Positions 30,087 to 41,707 of a DNA stretch of 64,000 bases are shown in pieces. The stretch spans positions 1,054,001-1,118,000 of the forward strand of contig JAPFFF010000030.1 in the NCBI GenBank assembly GCA_039105265.1, written 5' to 3'. Position numbers and translations under genes: made by a program. The stretch comes from Tritrichomonas musculus. Lineage: Eukaryota; Parabasalia; Tritrichomonadida; Tritrichomonadidae. Below the pieces are notes generated by a model, which saw only the letters and a program-made list of their open reading frames with translations, was not told where the DNA came from and did not search any database. How positions within the stretch are numbered: the stretch's first letter is position 1; each line of letters begins with the position of its first letter.

Positions 30087-33000
30087 CGTAAATGCATATG
30101 GTTGCTGTTATGGTTGTTGTTGCTATTAGAGCATATTGTTGTTGTTATTGCTATTGGTGCATATAGTTATTTTAGTTGTTGTTGTTATTGGTGTATATGG
30201 TTGTTGTTACTATTAATGCATATGGTTGCTTTAGTTGTTATTGCTATTGGTGCTATTAATGCATATGGTTGTTGTAGTTGTTTTAGTTATTGTTGCTATT
30301 GTCGCATATAGTTGTTGTTGTAGTTGTTGTTGTTATTGGTGTATATGGTTGCTTTAGTTGTTATTACTATTGGTGCATATAGTTATTTTAGTTGTTGTTG
30401 TTATATAGTTGTTTAGTTATTGTTGCTATTGCTGTTATAATTGTTTTAGTTATTGTTGCTATTAGCACATATGGTTGTTTATTGTTGCTATTATAGTTGT
30501 GCATATAGTTTATTGCTGTTGTTTAGTTATGGTTGTTGTTGTTGCTATTGCTATTGGTACATATAGTTGTTTTAGTTGTTTTAGTTATTGTTGCTATTAG
30601 CACATATGGTTGTTGTTGCTATTAATGCATATAGTTGTTGTTGTAGTTGTTGTTGCTATTGGTACATATAGTTGTTTTAGTTGTTGGCGCATATAGTTAT
30701 TTTAGTTGTTGTTGTTATAGTTGTTTTAGTTGTTTTAGTTATTGTTGCTATTGGTACATATAGTTGTTTTAGTTTTTGTTGTTATTGTTGTTTTAGTTGT
30801 TTTAGTTATTGTTGCTATTGGTGCATATAGTTGTTTTAGTTGTTGGTGCATATAGTTATTTTAGTTTTTGTTGTTATTGTTGTTATTGTTGTTTTAGTTG
30901 TTTTAGTTATTGTTGCTATTGGTGCATATAGTTGTTTTAGTTGTTGTTGTTATTGTTGTTATAGTTGTTTTAGTTGTTTTAGTTATTGTTGCTATTGGTG
31001 CATATAGTTGTTTTAGTTGTTGTTGCTATTAGTGCATATAGTTGCTTTAGTTGTTATTACTATTGGTGTATATAGTTATTTTAGTTGTTGTTGCTATTAG
31101 CACATATGGTTGTTGTTGCTATTAATGCATATAGTTGTTGTTGCTATTGGTATATATAGTTGTTTTAGTTGTTGTTGCTATTAGCGCATATGGTTGCTTT
31201 AGTTGTTATTGCTATTGGTGCGTATAGTTGTTGTTTTAGTTGTTGTTGCTATTGGCTCTATTAGTGCATATGGTTGTTGTTGCTATTAATGCATATAGTT
31301 GTTGTTGTAGTTGTTGTTGCTATTGGTATATATAGTTGTTTTAGTTGTTTTAGTTATTGGTGCATATAGTTGTTGTTTTAGTTGTTGTTGCTATTTGCTC
31401 TATTAGTGCATATGGTTGTTGTTGCTATTAATGCAAATAGTTGTTTTAGTTATTGTTGCTATTGTTGCTATTAGCACATATGGTTGTTGTTGCTATTGGT
31501 GCATATAGTTGTTTTAGTTGTTATTACTATTGGTGCATATAGTTATTTTAGTTGTTGTTGTTATTGTTGTTATAGTTGTTTTAGTTATTGGTGCATATAG
31601 TTGTTATAATTGTTTTAGTTATTGTTGCTATTAGCACATATGGTTGTTGTTGCTATTAATGCATATAGTTGTTGTTGTAGTTGTTGTTGCTATTGGTACA
31701 TATAGTTGTTTTAGTTGTTTTAGTTATTGTTGCTATTAGCACATATGGTTGTTGTTGCTATTAATGCATATAGTTGTTGTTGTAGTTGTTGTTGCTATTG
31801 GTACATATAGTTGTTTTAGTTGTTGGCGCATATAGTTATTTTAGTTGTTGTTGTTATAGTTGTTTTAGTTGTTTTAGTTATTGTTGCTATTGGTACATAT
31901 AGTTGTTTTAGTTTTTGTTGTTATTGTTGTTTTAGTTGTTTTAGTTATTGTTGCTATTGGTGCATATAGTTGTTTTAGTTGTTGGTGCATATAGTTATTT
32001 TAGTTTTTGTTGTTATTGTTGTTATTGTTGTTTTAGTTGTTTTAGTTATTGTTGCTATTGGTGCATATAGTTGTTTTAGTTGTTGTTGTTATTGTTGTTA
32101 TAGTTGTTTTAGTTGTTTTAGTTATTGTTGCTATTGGTGCATATAGTTGTTTTAGTTGTTGTTGCTATTAGTGCATATAGTTGCTTTAGTTGTTATTACT
32201 ATTGGTGTATATAGTTATTTTAGTTGTTGTTGCTATTAGCACATATGGTTGTTGTTGCTATTAATGCATATAGTTGTTGTTGCTATTGGTATATATAGTT
32301 GTTTTAGTTGTTGTTGCTATTAGCGCATATGGTTGCTTTAGTTGTTATTGCTATTGGTGCGTATAGTTGTTGTTTTAGTTGTTGTTGCTATTGGCTCTAT
32401 TAGTGCATATGGTTGTTGTTGCTATTAATGCATATAGTTGTTGTTGTAGTTGTTGTTGCTATTGGTATATATAGTTGTTTTAGTTGTTTTAGTTATTGGT
32501 GCATATAGTTGTTGTTTTAGTTGTTGTTGCTATTTGCTCTATTAGTGCATATGGTTGTTGTTGCTATTAATGCAAATAGTTGTTTTAGTTATTGTTGCTA
32601 TTGTTGCTATTAGCACATATGGTTGTTGTTGCTATTGGTGCATATAGTTGTTTTAGTTGTTATTACTATTGGTGCATATAGTTATTTTAGTTGTTGTTGT
32701 TATTGGTGTTATAGTTGTTTAGTTATTGTTGCTATTGCTGTTATAATTGTTTTAGTTATTGTTGCTATTGCTGCTATTAGCACATATGGTTGTTGTTGCT
32801 ATTGGTGCATATAGTTGTTTTAGTTGTTATTACTATTGGTGCATATAGTTATTTTAGTTGTTGTTGTTATTGGTGTTATAGTTGTTTTAGTTATTGGTGC
32901 ATATGGTTGTTGTAGTTGTTGCCGTTAATGCTATTAGTGCATATAGTTGTTTTAGTTATTGTTGCTATTGGTGCATATAGTTGTTGTTGCTATTAGCACA

Positions 33001-33165
33001 TATGGTTGTTGTAGTTGTAATTGCTGTTGGTGTGTATAGTTGTTTTAGTTATTGGTGCATATGGTTGTTGTTGTTGTTGTTTTAGTTGTTGTTGTAGTTA
33101 TTGCTGCTGTTGGTGTATATGGTTGTTGTTGTTGTTTTAGTTGTTGTTGCTATTGGTACAATTAT
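30080..33165 (-). repeat. TTG-rich degenerate array, right arm
   Basis: Mirror of the left CAA-rich array but about 1.2 kb longer. A direct duplication with period 1,139 bp is visible: the landmark TAGTTGTTGGCGCATATAG occurs near 30,680 and again near 31,820, where the left arm has it once. Confidence 0.9.
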
Positions 33166-33274
33166 GCGTTTCTATATATTTCGTCTATTTTCTCTATTTT
33201 TCGTATATGTTTTTAAAATTACCTAATAATACTTTTCTCTGTGTGTTCCAAAAAATAAACAAATACCCAAACCG

Positions 33275-33510
33275 TAAATGTATCGCACAAGCCGCAAATG
33301 TATCCCAAAAATTGCAAATGTATCGCACAAACCGTAAATGTATCGCACAAGCCGCAAATGTATCCCAAAAATTGCAAATGTATCGCACAAACCTTAGATG
33401 TATCCTACAAGCCGTAAATGTATCGCACCAACAGCAAATGTATTCTATAAATATAGATGTATTCTATAACCATAGATGTATCTTACAAATACTAACAAAT
33501 ACACAACCTG
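33275..33510 (-). repeat. About 21-bp array, right arm
   Basis: Mirror of the left array with about 60 extra bases (three more units). Confidence 0.8.
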
Positions 33511-33767
33511 GAAATGTATGGTAGTAATATGTTCGAAATGGAATGTGGAAGGAAATCTAATTAATCGCATCGTTGGCAACTTTATTTATTGGGTCCGTCG
33601 ATTTTCCTACACACCAGATATTGCATATAGGTTCCTCTATGTGTTTCTTACAATGTTGTTCCTTTGTGGATTCCAAAAATAAAATATAGTTATAAATTTT
33701 AAAAAGTAGCAATTAATCGTGTCGCAAATATTCGTTATAGTATTTGGTTATTTTTATTTCCGCATAA

Positions 33768-34025
33768 ATGTCTTTTAAAGATACCATACAGATACCAACA
33801 GAGAGAACATTTACTTTTAATGGATGCACTATCCAAGATTACAACAACTATGTTTTAATTAAGGACCCAAAAGGAAAAGTACATAAATATTCTACTATTA
33901 AAGGAAAATATAGTTTTACATTCCCTGGTGTGTTTATTAAGAAGTATCGCATCTTATTCTTCGATAGACAAGACGACGACATTTTATATTGTATGTCTGC
34001 ATCGACAGTACTAGATGGAGAATAG
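33768..34025 (+). CDS. 85-aa conserved protein of the palindromic element (right copy)
   Basis: Same protein as the left copy. The upstream T-rich motif is also kept. Preservation of the frame in both arms fits either selection or recent arm homogenisation. Confidence 0.6.
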   Translation: MSFKDTIQIPTERTFTFNGCTIQDYNNYVLIKDPKGKVHKYSTIKGKYSFTFPGVFIKKYRILFFDRQDDDILYCMSASTVLDGE

Positions 34026-34037
34026 AATAAATTATTT

Positions 34038-34292
34038 TTAGCTAACCACATAAATATAGCATTTCTGTTTTTGTGGTGTGGTCTTAGTGGGTCCAACAAC
34101 AGCTTCTATACAATTGGTTATTTTTGTAGATTTAAGTTTACCAAGGATAATTTCCTTAAGCCAGTATGTCGCTATATAATTTTTTAGGTCTCCGCTATTA
34201 ATAGAACAACGTATTAATAACGAACTTTTAAGTAGTTTGTACCCAAATATCTTAACTGTATCTCCTAGTTTAACATCGTCGTCTATCTTTTT
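34038..34292 (-). pseudogene. Mirror copy of the C-terminal-domain fragment
   Basis: Identical in arrangement to the left-arm fragment, adjoining the 17-bp array on one side and the 85-aa gene on the other. Confidence 0.65.
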
Positions 34293-34354
34293 GCATATAG
34301 TTTGTATATAAGGTATATAACTTGTATATTGTTAATATGTAATTAGTATGTAGG

Positions 34355-35095
34355 TAGTATATAGTTAGTAGTAGTATATAGTTAGTAGTAGTATATAGTT
34401 AGTAGTAGTATATAGTTAGTAGTAGTATATAGTTAGTAGTAGTATATAGTTAGTAGTAGTATATAGTTAGTAGTAGTATATAGTTAGTAGTAGTATATAG
34501 TTAGTAGTAGTATATAGTTAGTAGTAGTATATAGTTAGTAGTAGTATATAGTTAGTAGTAGTATATAGTTAGTAGTAGTATATAGTTAGTAGTAGTATAT
34601 AGTTAGTAGTAGTATATAGTTAGTAGTAGTATATAGTTAGTAGTAGTATATAGTTAGTAGTAGTATATAGTTAGTAGTAGTATATAGTTAGTAGTAGTAT
34701 ATAGTTAGTAGTAGTATATAGTTAGTAGTAGTATATAGTTAGTAGTAGTATATAGTTAGTAGTAGTATATAGTTAGTAGTAGTATATAGTTAGTAGTAGT
34801 ATATAGTTAGTAGTAGTATATAGTTAGTAGTAGTATATAGTTAGTAGTAGTATATAGTTAGTAGTAGTATATAGTTAGTAGTAGTATATAGTTAGTAGTA
34901 GTATATAGTTAGTAGTAGTATATAGTTAGTAGTAGTATATAGTTAGTAGTAGTATATAGTTAGTAGTAGTATATAGTTAGTAGTAGTATATAGTTAGTAG
35001 TAGTATATAGTTAGTAGTAGTATATAGTTAGTAGTAGTATATAGTTAGTAGTAGTATATAGTTAGTATGTAGTTGGTATATAGTTAGTAGTATAT
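34355..35095 (-). repeat. 17-bp satellite, right arm
   Basis: Mirror of the left array; slightly longer and more uniform, reading TTAGTAGTAGTATATAG on the plus strand. Confidence 0.95.
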
Positions 35096-35592
35096 AGAGT
35101 ATATGGTTTTGTGCGATACCTATTGGTTTTATACGATACCTCTATGCTTTGTTAGATACCTGTCTAGTTAGATACCTCTATATCTTTATGTAATATAGCT
35201 CGCATGGATATATTATAAGTGGATGTATTAGTGGATATATTGTTGGGTGTTCCATAAGTGGATATAATAGTGGATGTATTAATAGATATACTATTGGATT
35301 GTATTGGTGGATATATTGTTGGATATATTGTTGGATATATTAATGGATATATTGTTGGATATATTGTTGGATATATTAATGGATATACTATAAAACCTCT
35401 AAACAGCAAAAATGTTGCTTTATATGGTCGCGTTTTAGAGATGGTAGAATTTGCCACCTGGATAATGTAAATGGGTCACTCTATGCGTTTCTAATAATGT
35501 TGTTCCTTTGTGGATTCCAAAAATAGAATATTGTATAAATCTTAAAAGTAGCAATTAATTGTTATAATATTTGGTTATGTCTGCTTCCTGCT

Positions 35593-38073
35593 TTAAGAAA
35601 TAAAATAATAACAATGTCGTCTACTAATTGGGTGCATCTTTAGTGCACCAACAACAACTTTAAAAACACTTTCTTTGTCTTTAATTATATCGTCTAGGAA
35701 TCTAGTGCTCTTTGCTGTTAATTCCTTGCCATCTAATCGAAAACTAATTAAATAGCTTCCTTTATATTCGAAAGTATTAAAAATTTCGATAGCATCCCCT
35801 TCTTTAACAAGTTTATCTATTGGTTCGTGTTTTCCTTTACGATAACTGTTATGTGTTAATATATTATCGTCTTTAATATTGTTCGGTACTTCTTTATCTA
35901 TTGCTGTGTTCGTGTAATACTCTAGAGGTTGGTTAACATGTATCTCGTCTCTTGTTGTTGTGCTGTTAACAATATTTATTTTTGCACGGAGATTACGAGA
36001 AGCATTATAATAGACACCTTCCTTTTCTATCTCCATTATAGGTATTCCTAACGAAGAGCCATAAATGTTATTCGCTATTTCTGTCCATTTGTTAATGTTC
36101 TCTCGTAAATAATCGTAAACAGAATTAACCGACCAGTAAATAGATAAATTAGATTCGCTACCAATATTGTTTTGTTTACTGCATAATAATAAAGCCTTGT
36201 TCCCATATCGAGTAAATATAAATTTAAAAGCATAAACAAATAAATGCGTCTTGTTCTCCAATTCGATTAATTTATGTTTGTTCGAATTAAGAGTATCGTT
36301 AAACGAATTAATAAACATACTCTTTATTTTTGTGGTATCTTGTATCTGTTGGTTAGACTCTTCTTCTTTTTGTTTTATTAGTTCGTTTATTAATTCTTCT
36401 CTCGCATTTTTAAATAGATTCTCTTCTTTGTCTTTCTTTAACAGTTTGGTTATTTTGCTTATGTTATCGATTGGTTTAAACACTATAGGAATGTTATAGG
36501 TTGTAAATTGGTTTATGTTCTTCTTTGGTTGTAATCGTAAGCGACAAATCGGGCAATCTAATAAACCTACATCTTCGGCTTTAATGGTTGTATCTTTAGT
36601 AATAAATGGTGTAAAGTAAGTATTTCCGTTCGATATATAAGTTATTAGTTCGTTTAATACAAACGATTTGTTTATTGTGTTTATTAGTTCTTTTGTATAT
36701 ATTCGTTGTTTAATAAGCAAATTGTCGTTTCCTTCTTCGATAGTTCGCTTAAATGATACCAGAATAATTGGATAATTAAACGAATATAATTTAAGTATGT
36801 TCGAAAGCTTGTTTGTATTAACGTTCTTAATATAAAAGCCGTTTATGTTGTTTGTTAGCTTGTTTATCGAGTAAGAGAACAAAGCCAAGTTATAATCCAA
36901 ATCCACAACACAAAGATTATATTTAATAGCATTAAGTAATAGCGACCATTGCTTGGATATACTGTTATAGAATATAAGATTTGGAGGTAATATATAAACA
37001 AAATAATCGAGGTGTTTGTTAATGTATTCTTCTGTTATCGCTTGGTTATCGATATAATATGTTATTTCTAATCTTAAAATACCTGTATCGAGAGATTTCT
37101 TAATATTATCCTTTAATATCTGTTCTTGGTTATTTATCCAATGGCTGTAATGGTTTCCGACACTACCTCGAACATTTGGAGATTCTATTGCTTGCGCGAA
37201 TTTATTATAAAAATTATACCTAACAGCACCAAAAGAAGAATTCGTTATAAATGTTAAACAATTGGAACCGACAGATGCATTATTATCTATAATTATTTTA
37301 ATCGGTTCTTCTGTTGTATTGTTGTTAATGGATTCCTCTCCTTCTTTTCTAAAGTCTGGCTTCGTTAATAAATAATCTATAACATCCTTCTTGTTAATGG
37401 TTCCGCTAAAGTCTTGGATTATTTCGATATCGTTTATAAATATACCATTATCGTTAAACTCTTTAATTCTCTCTTTATTGCATACAATATTAAGAACCTT
37501 ATCTAGTGGAACATCTTGCAGAGATATTTTAATAAACTGTTTAATGGTTCCTTTATCGACTTTAAACGATGTCGGCTTTATGCTTGTCTTATTAATTAGT
37601 ATATCGAATTTATTAAATAACTCTCTAATAATTTCTGTATTGTTAGCAAGGAATGGCGTAATTTCTTTAAGAACTTTATTAAATTGTCAGTCTTCTTTGG
37701 ACTTTGGTGTATTCTCTTCTGGTTGGTCGTTTGTTCCCTTACGTTTAATATAATTCTTTAATGCTTTATTATTCTTTATAATATCTTCGGGTATAATAAA
37801 ATGGATAATAATATTATCGCAGAATCTAGAACATAATGGTTTAAGCTCTTTATTGTTTGTTCCACCAAGCGTAAAATCGATATTGGCTGTATCGTTAATG
37901 TTTAATGTATATGTTATGTTATGCAGCAATGTTTCGGATTTGGAGTTAGTATAGAAGTAAGAGAAAGGAAGCTTAACACCTTCTTTATCGAATATATTGT
38001 AATCGAGTTCGCGAATTGTTTCGAAAGTTCCTTGTTCTTCTTGGCTATCGCAGTTTGTAGTTAGTGGTTGCAT
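35593..38073 (-). pseudogene. Right-arm copy of the 826-aa gene, not intact
   Basis: It mirrors the left-arm gene over its full length with almost no differences, but does not read as one open frame (about one break). Its neighbours and spacing match the left arm. If the element is a functional unit, the left copy would be the working gene. Confidence 0.85.
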
Positions 38074-38154
38074 TTACAAACGAATAAAAAACATATTTAA
38101 AACGAAAACAGGTTGTTTGTATTTTTTGTTAGTGTGTTTTTTTAATGTATTATA

Positions 38155-38830
38155 AGTGGATATATTAGTATAGATGTATTAGTATAGATGTATTAGTATA
38201 GATGTATTAGTATAGATGTATTAGTATAGATGTATTAGTATAGATGTATTAGTATAGATGTATTAGTATAGATGTATTAGTATAGATGTATTAGTATAGA
38301 TGTATTAGTATAGATGTATTAGTATAGATGTATTAGCATAGATGTATTAGTATAGATGTATTAGTATAGATGTATTAGTATAGATGTATTAGTATAGATG
38401 TATTAGTATAGATGTATTAGTATAGATGTATTAGTATAGATGTATTAGTATAGATGTATTAGTATAGATGTATTAGTATAGATGTATTAGTATAGATGTA
38501 TTAGTATAGATGTATTAGTATAGATGTATTAGTATAGATGTATTAGTATAGATGTATTAGTATAGATGTATTAGTATAGATGTATTAGTATAGATGTATT
38601 AGCATGGATATATTAGTATGGATATATTAGTATGGATGTATTAGTATAGATGTATTAGTATGGATATATTAGTATGGATGTATTAGCATAGATGTATTAG
38701 TATGGATATATTAGTATGGATGTATTAGTATAGATGTATTAGTATGGATATATTAGTATGGATGTATTAGCATAGATGTATTAGTATGGATATATTAGTA
38801 TGGATGTATTAGCATAGATGTATTAGTAGG
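38155..38830 (-). repeat. 14-bp satellite, right arm
   Basis: Mirror of the left array with a few more units (about 48). Variant units again cluster on the terminal side. Confidence 0.95.
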
Positions 38831-39213
38831 TCTTTTCTAAGAGGGTCCTCGTGGTGGAGTACATGTGCCATTAAGTAGATGGTGGTATGTACGAGATTCT
38901 CGGGGTGCTACCTGTGCCGTTTCATAGATGGCGGGGTACCTAAGCTGTTTCGTAGATGGAGGGCAGTGGGGTGGGGCACCTGTGCTGTTTCATAGATAGT
39001 GGGCAGTGGGGCAGGTACCTGTGCCGTTTCATAGATGGGCGGTTGTGGGGTGGGGTACCTGTGCCGTTTCATGGATGGGGAGCAGTAGTGAGAACAAGAA
39101 TATTTTTTTCTTTTCTTTTCTTTTTTTCTTTTTCTTTTCTTTTTCTTTTATGACGAGTTCGTTCTTAGTCCAGACCTGCGACCCACAGCGAAAACCGACT
39201 CGTATATACTACT

Positions 39214-39218
39214 CTAAC
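39214..39218. repeat. Target-site copy CTAAC, right of the palindromic element
   Basis: This is the right-hand partner of the CTAAC at 19,500-19,504. It directly follows the last ACT of the palindromic element and lies inside the Maverick HNH gene. Confidence 0.8.
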
Positions 39219-39521
39219 GACTATGAGATACTGAATAGGTACCCCTTTACTATAAGACGTAAGAGTAATCATTTTATATGCAAAGATGCAAAACATATTA
39301 AGGGGTATATACGTGTATGTCTAAATGGCGACTACTACTTGAAACATGTACTTATAGCAAGACAGTTCATACCTAATGATGACCCACAACATAAAATAGA
39401 GGTAGACCATATCAATAGGAATAGGGCTGACTACCATCTAAGCAACTTAAGATGGATAACCCCAACTGATAGTAACTATAACAGGGATATGCCCAAAATT
39501 ATAAATGCGAGGGCAGATTAG
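39219..39521 (+). CDS. HNH endonuclease of the Maverick, part right of the insertion
   Basis: About 100 residues with the HNH_3-like pattern VDHINRNRADYHLSNLRWIT, preceded by KGYIRVCLNGDYYLKHVLIA, typical of homing-type HNH nucleases that follow a NUMOD4-like module. Its upstream part is separated from it by the palindromic element, whose CTAAC copies flank the insertion, so the gene is interrupted here. HNH genes of this type often act as selfish endonucleases inside viral and phage genomes. The role in a Polinton is unknown. It is the first gene of the element. Confidence 0.75.
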   Translation, partial: DYEILNRYPFTIRRKSNHFICKDAKHIKGYIRVCLNGDYYLKHVLIARQFIPNDDPQHKIEVDHINRNRADYHLSNLRWITPTDSNYNRDMPKIINARAD

Positions 39522-39762
39522 ATATTTGGTACTCTAAGAACTCAAAGGCAAAATGTTCTATTTGGTCGATAAATTCCAAATCACCATCTTTCATAATTAC
39601 ATTAAGAATTTCAGGTTCGAAATACTCAGCAGCTAACTCTTTTATCTTTTTAATTAAAATACCACATACACCCTCATTAGTCTCACATCTATATTCATAG
39701 AGGTAAGACACTATTTTATAGAGGATATTCATACGCTCTTTTATGGTCATGTAATAAGCCAT
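39499..39762 (-). CDS. 87-aa protein of unknown function
   Basis: Not recognised. It begins MAYYMTIKERMNILYKIVSY; helical and acidic. The sequence before its ATG (TTTTTTTATTTCTGTATAA) closely resembles that before the 85-aa gene of the palindromic element. Its end overlaps the HNH gene tail on the other strand by about 20 bases. It diverges from the coiled-coil gene at 39,831. Confidence 0.55.
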   Translation of the reverse strand: MAYYMTIKERMNILYKIVSYLYEYRCETNEGVCGILIKKIKELAAEYFEPEILNVIMKDGDLEFIDQIEHFAFEFLEYQISNLPSHL

Positions 39763-39830
39763 TTATACAGAAATAAAAAAAAATGAAATGAACAATAGAA
39801 AAATGTTTAGTCATTTCACTTTTTTCTTTG

Positions 39831-40070
39831 ATGAATATCGATAAGAAGATACGATTGACCACTGAAATGCTCAACGCTAAAATCATGGATGAAAAGCAAA
39901 AGCTTGAAACTTACTTGTTGCTCCAAATTGATCAACTCCACCAACGACTTGATGAGGTTCTTAATAGGGTCAACCTGCTATCTTTAAAACTCGATTCTGT
40001 CATTGATGACCTTGCAAATATGAAGGTCAACGTTGATGATATCAACAGCAGCCTTGATAACCTTCATTAA
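39831..40070 (+). CDS. 79-aa coiled-coil protein
   Basis: A small all-helical protein with Leu/Ile heptads (LLLQIDQLHQRLDEVLNRVN and NLLSLKLDSVIDDLANMKVN). The start is the ATG at 39,831, 10-20 bases after TCACTTTTTTC. No known family. It could form a short trimeric or dimeric coil in the particle or in regulation. Confidence 0.6.
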   Translation: MNIDKKIRLTTEMLNAKIMDEKQKLETYLLLQIDQLHQRLDEVLNRVNLLSLKLDSVIDDLANMKVNVDDINSSLDNLH

Positions 40071-40111
40071 TAAACAACATCTTCTTCTTCTTTCTTTTAT
40101 TTGATTTTTAA

Positions 40112-41683
40112 ATGACAAGTGATGTAGGTACACAAACAAAACCTAACAATAAAATACAACTATTACAAGGTACTATTAAATTTCGACCTAAACTAGTTGA
40201 TAGAGATGTTGCAAGATTAACAAGAGGTTTGGGTCAAACTATATGGAAGTTCTCTAATAATCAAATAAATCTACAAAAATTATATGAGACATATTTAAAT
40301 ACTAGTATAGCTTTTAAAGACGTACTTGAATTTGCTAATAGACTCAAGAGAGAGAAACCAAGAGCAAAATTTACAGGTTGTGTGTTTGCTATTAAGAAAA
40401 ATCAAGATGATAAAGATGAACATGGGCATTACATAACAGTATTAAAGCCATATCAATATACTCTCCAAGAATCAGATCAAGGTATATTAACAGAGATAAA
40501 ATTACATTATGATATTATCAACATAAGGATATCTCGAATGAAGACTGAGGAGGAAAAACAAGCAGCTAGAGAACTGAGAGAGCAGATGAAAGAAAGAACA
40601 TTGAAAAGTGATAAGAAAGAATATAAAACTAGAGGTATTCAAACAGATGATATACCAGAATTGGCTCCATTACCCAGACCTCCAACTTTAAATCGAAATG
40701 ATTATCATCTTAACCTTAGGAAAATCGGTAGGAACCGACCCACAAATGTTGAGCCACCAACAAGGGATCAAAATCAAAACAGAATTCAACTTTTACTTCA
40801 AAGTAGTACAAATTTAGACGAGGATGATAGACCTAAGAAAAAATCAAAACAACCTAAGAAAAAATCAAAACGACCTCGTTCACCTTCACCTCCACCTCCT
40901 CCTCCTTCTCGTTCACCTCCACCTCCACCACCTCCTCCTCCTTCATCACCACCTCCACAGTTTCCATCATCACATACCTCTCGAGGTACTAGTCCTCCTC
41001 CAAGAGAACCCCGTATGACACCACAGAAGACAGGAGAGTATACAGTAGACCAAAGACGTCATAAAATTCATGATTGGAGGAGTTTAGTCAATGATGAAAA
41101 TATAGAAGAAGATGTTATTGATGACTACTTGAAACTTCTATATAACAAAGGAAAGAGATTGAATAAACAACCTGGTCAAAATGAGGCAGAGTTTGATAAA
41201 AAGAAAATATTGGTTTTACCTACTGCATTTTATACCTTCCTTTCTATAGCATATGAGACTAATGATATGGAAAAAATACATGAACTGATGAAAAGTCCTA
41301 TCTCAGGTAAACAGTCATTTACACATTTCGATAAAGTATTTGTCCCCATTTGCTCAGATGGAGAACATTGGGTTTTATGTATTGTTCGATATCCAAAGAA
41401 AATAATCGAATGCTATGACTCTGAGAATAAGTCAATGGCACCAGAGGTAAAGACACTTAATAAGTGGATCAATATTTCAGGAACAGGTAAGTTAAAAGCA
41501 AAATATTATGATGTACCTAGTCAAAGGAATAACAAGGATTGTGGAGTGTTTCTAATGGAATCTTGTCGTACCTTTTTGCATGAAGGAAATGGTAAGTTTA
41601 AACAACGCAATATACCAGATATTAGAAAGAGAATACTTCGAGAACTTCAAAACAATGAATTAGAAACAGGTGTTGTATATTAA
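40112..41683 (+). CDS. PRO: Adenain/Ulp1-like cysteine protease with long N-terminal extension
   Basis: 523 aa. The C-terminal domain (about 330-515) carries the C48-type triad: H419 in EHWVLC, D436 in CYDSENK and C477 in KDCGVF, with Gln upstream in PSQRNN. In Polintons this enzyme matures capsid proteins. The N-terminal 330 residues are unusual: a DVGTQTKP start (4-11), a globular part (about 15-150), RGIQTDD (174-180), then a basic and poly-proline stretch (about 240-305) with runs of PPPP. The two QT motifs resemble dynein light chain binding sites. The ATG follows TTTTATTTGATTTTTAA. Family assignment is firm; the role of the extension is unknown. Confidence 0.9.
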   Translation: MTSDVGTQTKPNNKIQLLQGTIKFRPKLVDRDVARLTRGLGQTIWKFSNNQINLQKLYETYLNTSIAFKDVLEFANRLKREKPRAKFTGCVFAIKKNQDDKDEHGHYITVLKPYQYTLQESDQGILTEIKLHYDIINIRISRMKTEEEKQAARELREQMKERTLKSDKKEYKTRGIQTDDIPELAPLPRPPTLNRNDYHLNLRKIGRNRPTNVEPPTRDQNQNRIQLLLQSSTNLDEDDRPKKKSKQPKKKSKRPRSPSPPPPPPSRSPPPPPPPPPSSPPPQFPSSHTSRGTSPPPREPRMTPQKTGEYTVDQRRHKIHDWRSLVNDENIEEDVIDDYLKLLYNKGKRLNKQPGQNEAEFDKKKILVLPTAFYTFLSIAYETNDMEKIHELMKSPISGKQSFTHFDKVFVPICSDGEHWVLCIVRYPKKIIECYDSENKSMAPEVKTLNKWINISGTGKLKAKYYDVPSQRNNKDCGVFLMESCRTFLHEGNGKFKQRNIPDIRKRILRELQNNELETGVVY

Positions 41684-41707
41684 TAAAGACTTTTTATTCA
41701 ACTCGAA

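Larger units (their letters stand above)
19505..39213. mobile_element. Giant palindromic (fold-back) element nested in the Maverick
   Basis: A 19,709-bp element begins AGTAGTATATACGAGTCGG and ends with its reverse complement. The whole length is an inverted repeat: left arm 19,505-28,517, right arm 28,832-39,213, with a spacer of about 314 bp. Each arm has a terminal region like that of the host Maverick, a 14-bp satellite, the 826-aa gene, further arrays, an 85-aa gene and gene fragments. No polymerase, integrase, ATPase or capsid gene is visible. Its ends and sub-terminal repeats match Maverick style, so I infer a non-autonomous relative mobilised in trans. The arms are nearly identical apart from repeat copy numbers and a few substitutions, so the palindrome is recent or kept alike by gene conversion. 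One of the two 826-aa genes is not intact. Confidence 0.9.
28832..39213 (-). repeat. Right arm of the giant palindrome
   Basis: 10,382 bp, about 1.4 kb longer than the left arm. The surplus is in the tandem arrays, mainly a 1,139-bp direct duplication in the trinucleotide-like region, with extra units in the about 21-bp, 14-bp, 16-bp and 17-bp arrays. Unique parts match the left arm closely. Confidence 0.95.

Noticed and set aside
33141-33524. 127-codon frame through the about 21-bp array
   Set aside because: It is made of repeat units, changes length between arms and has no conserved domain.
19505-39213. Palindrome as a pure assembly artefact
   Set aside because: CTAAC copies at both ends, a unique spacer, a 1,139-bp arm-specific duplication and different unit counts argue for a real structure, although long reads should confirm it.
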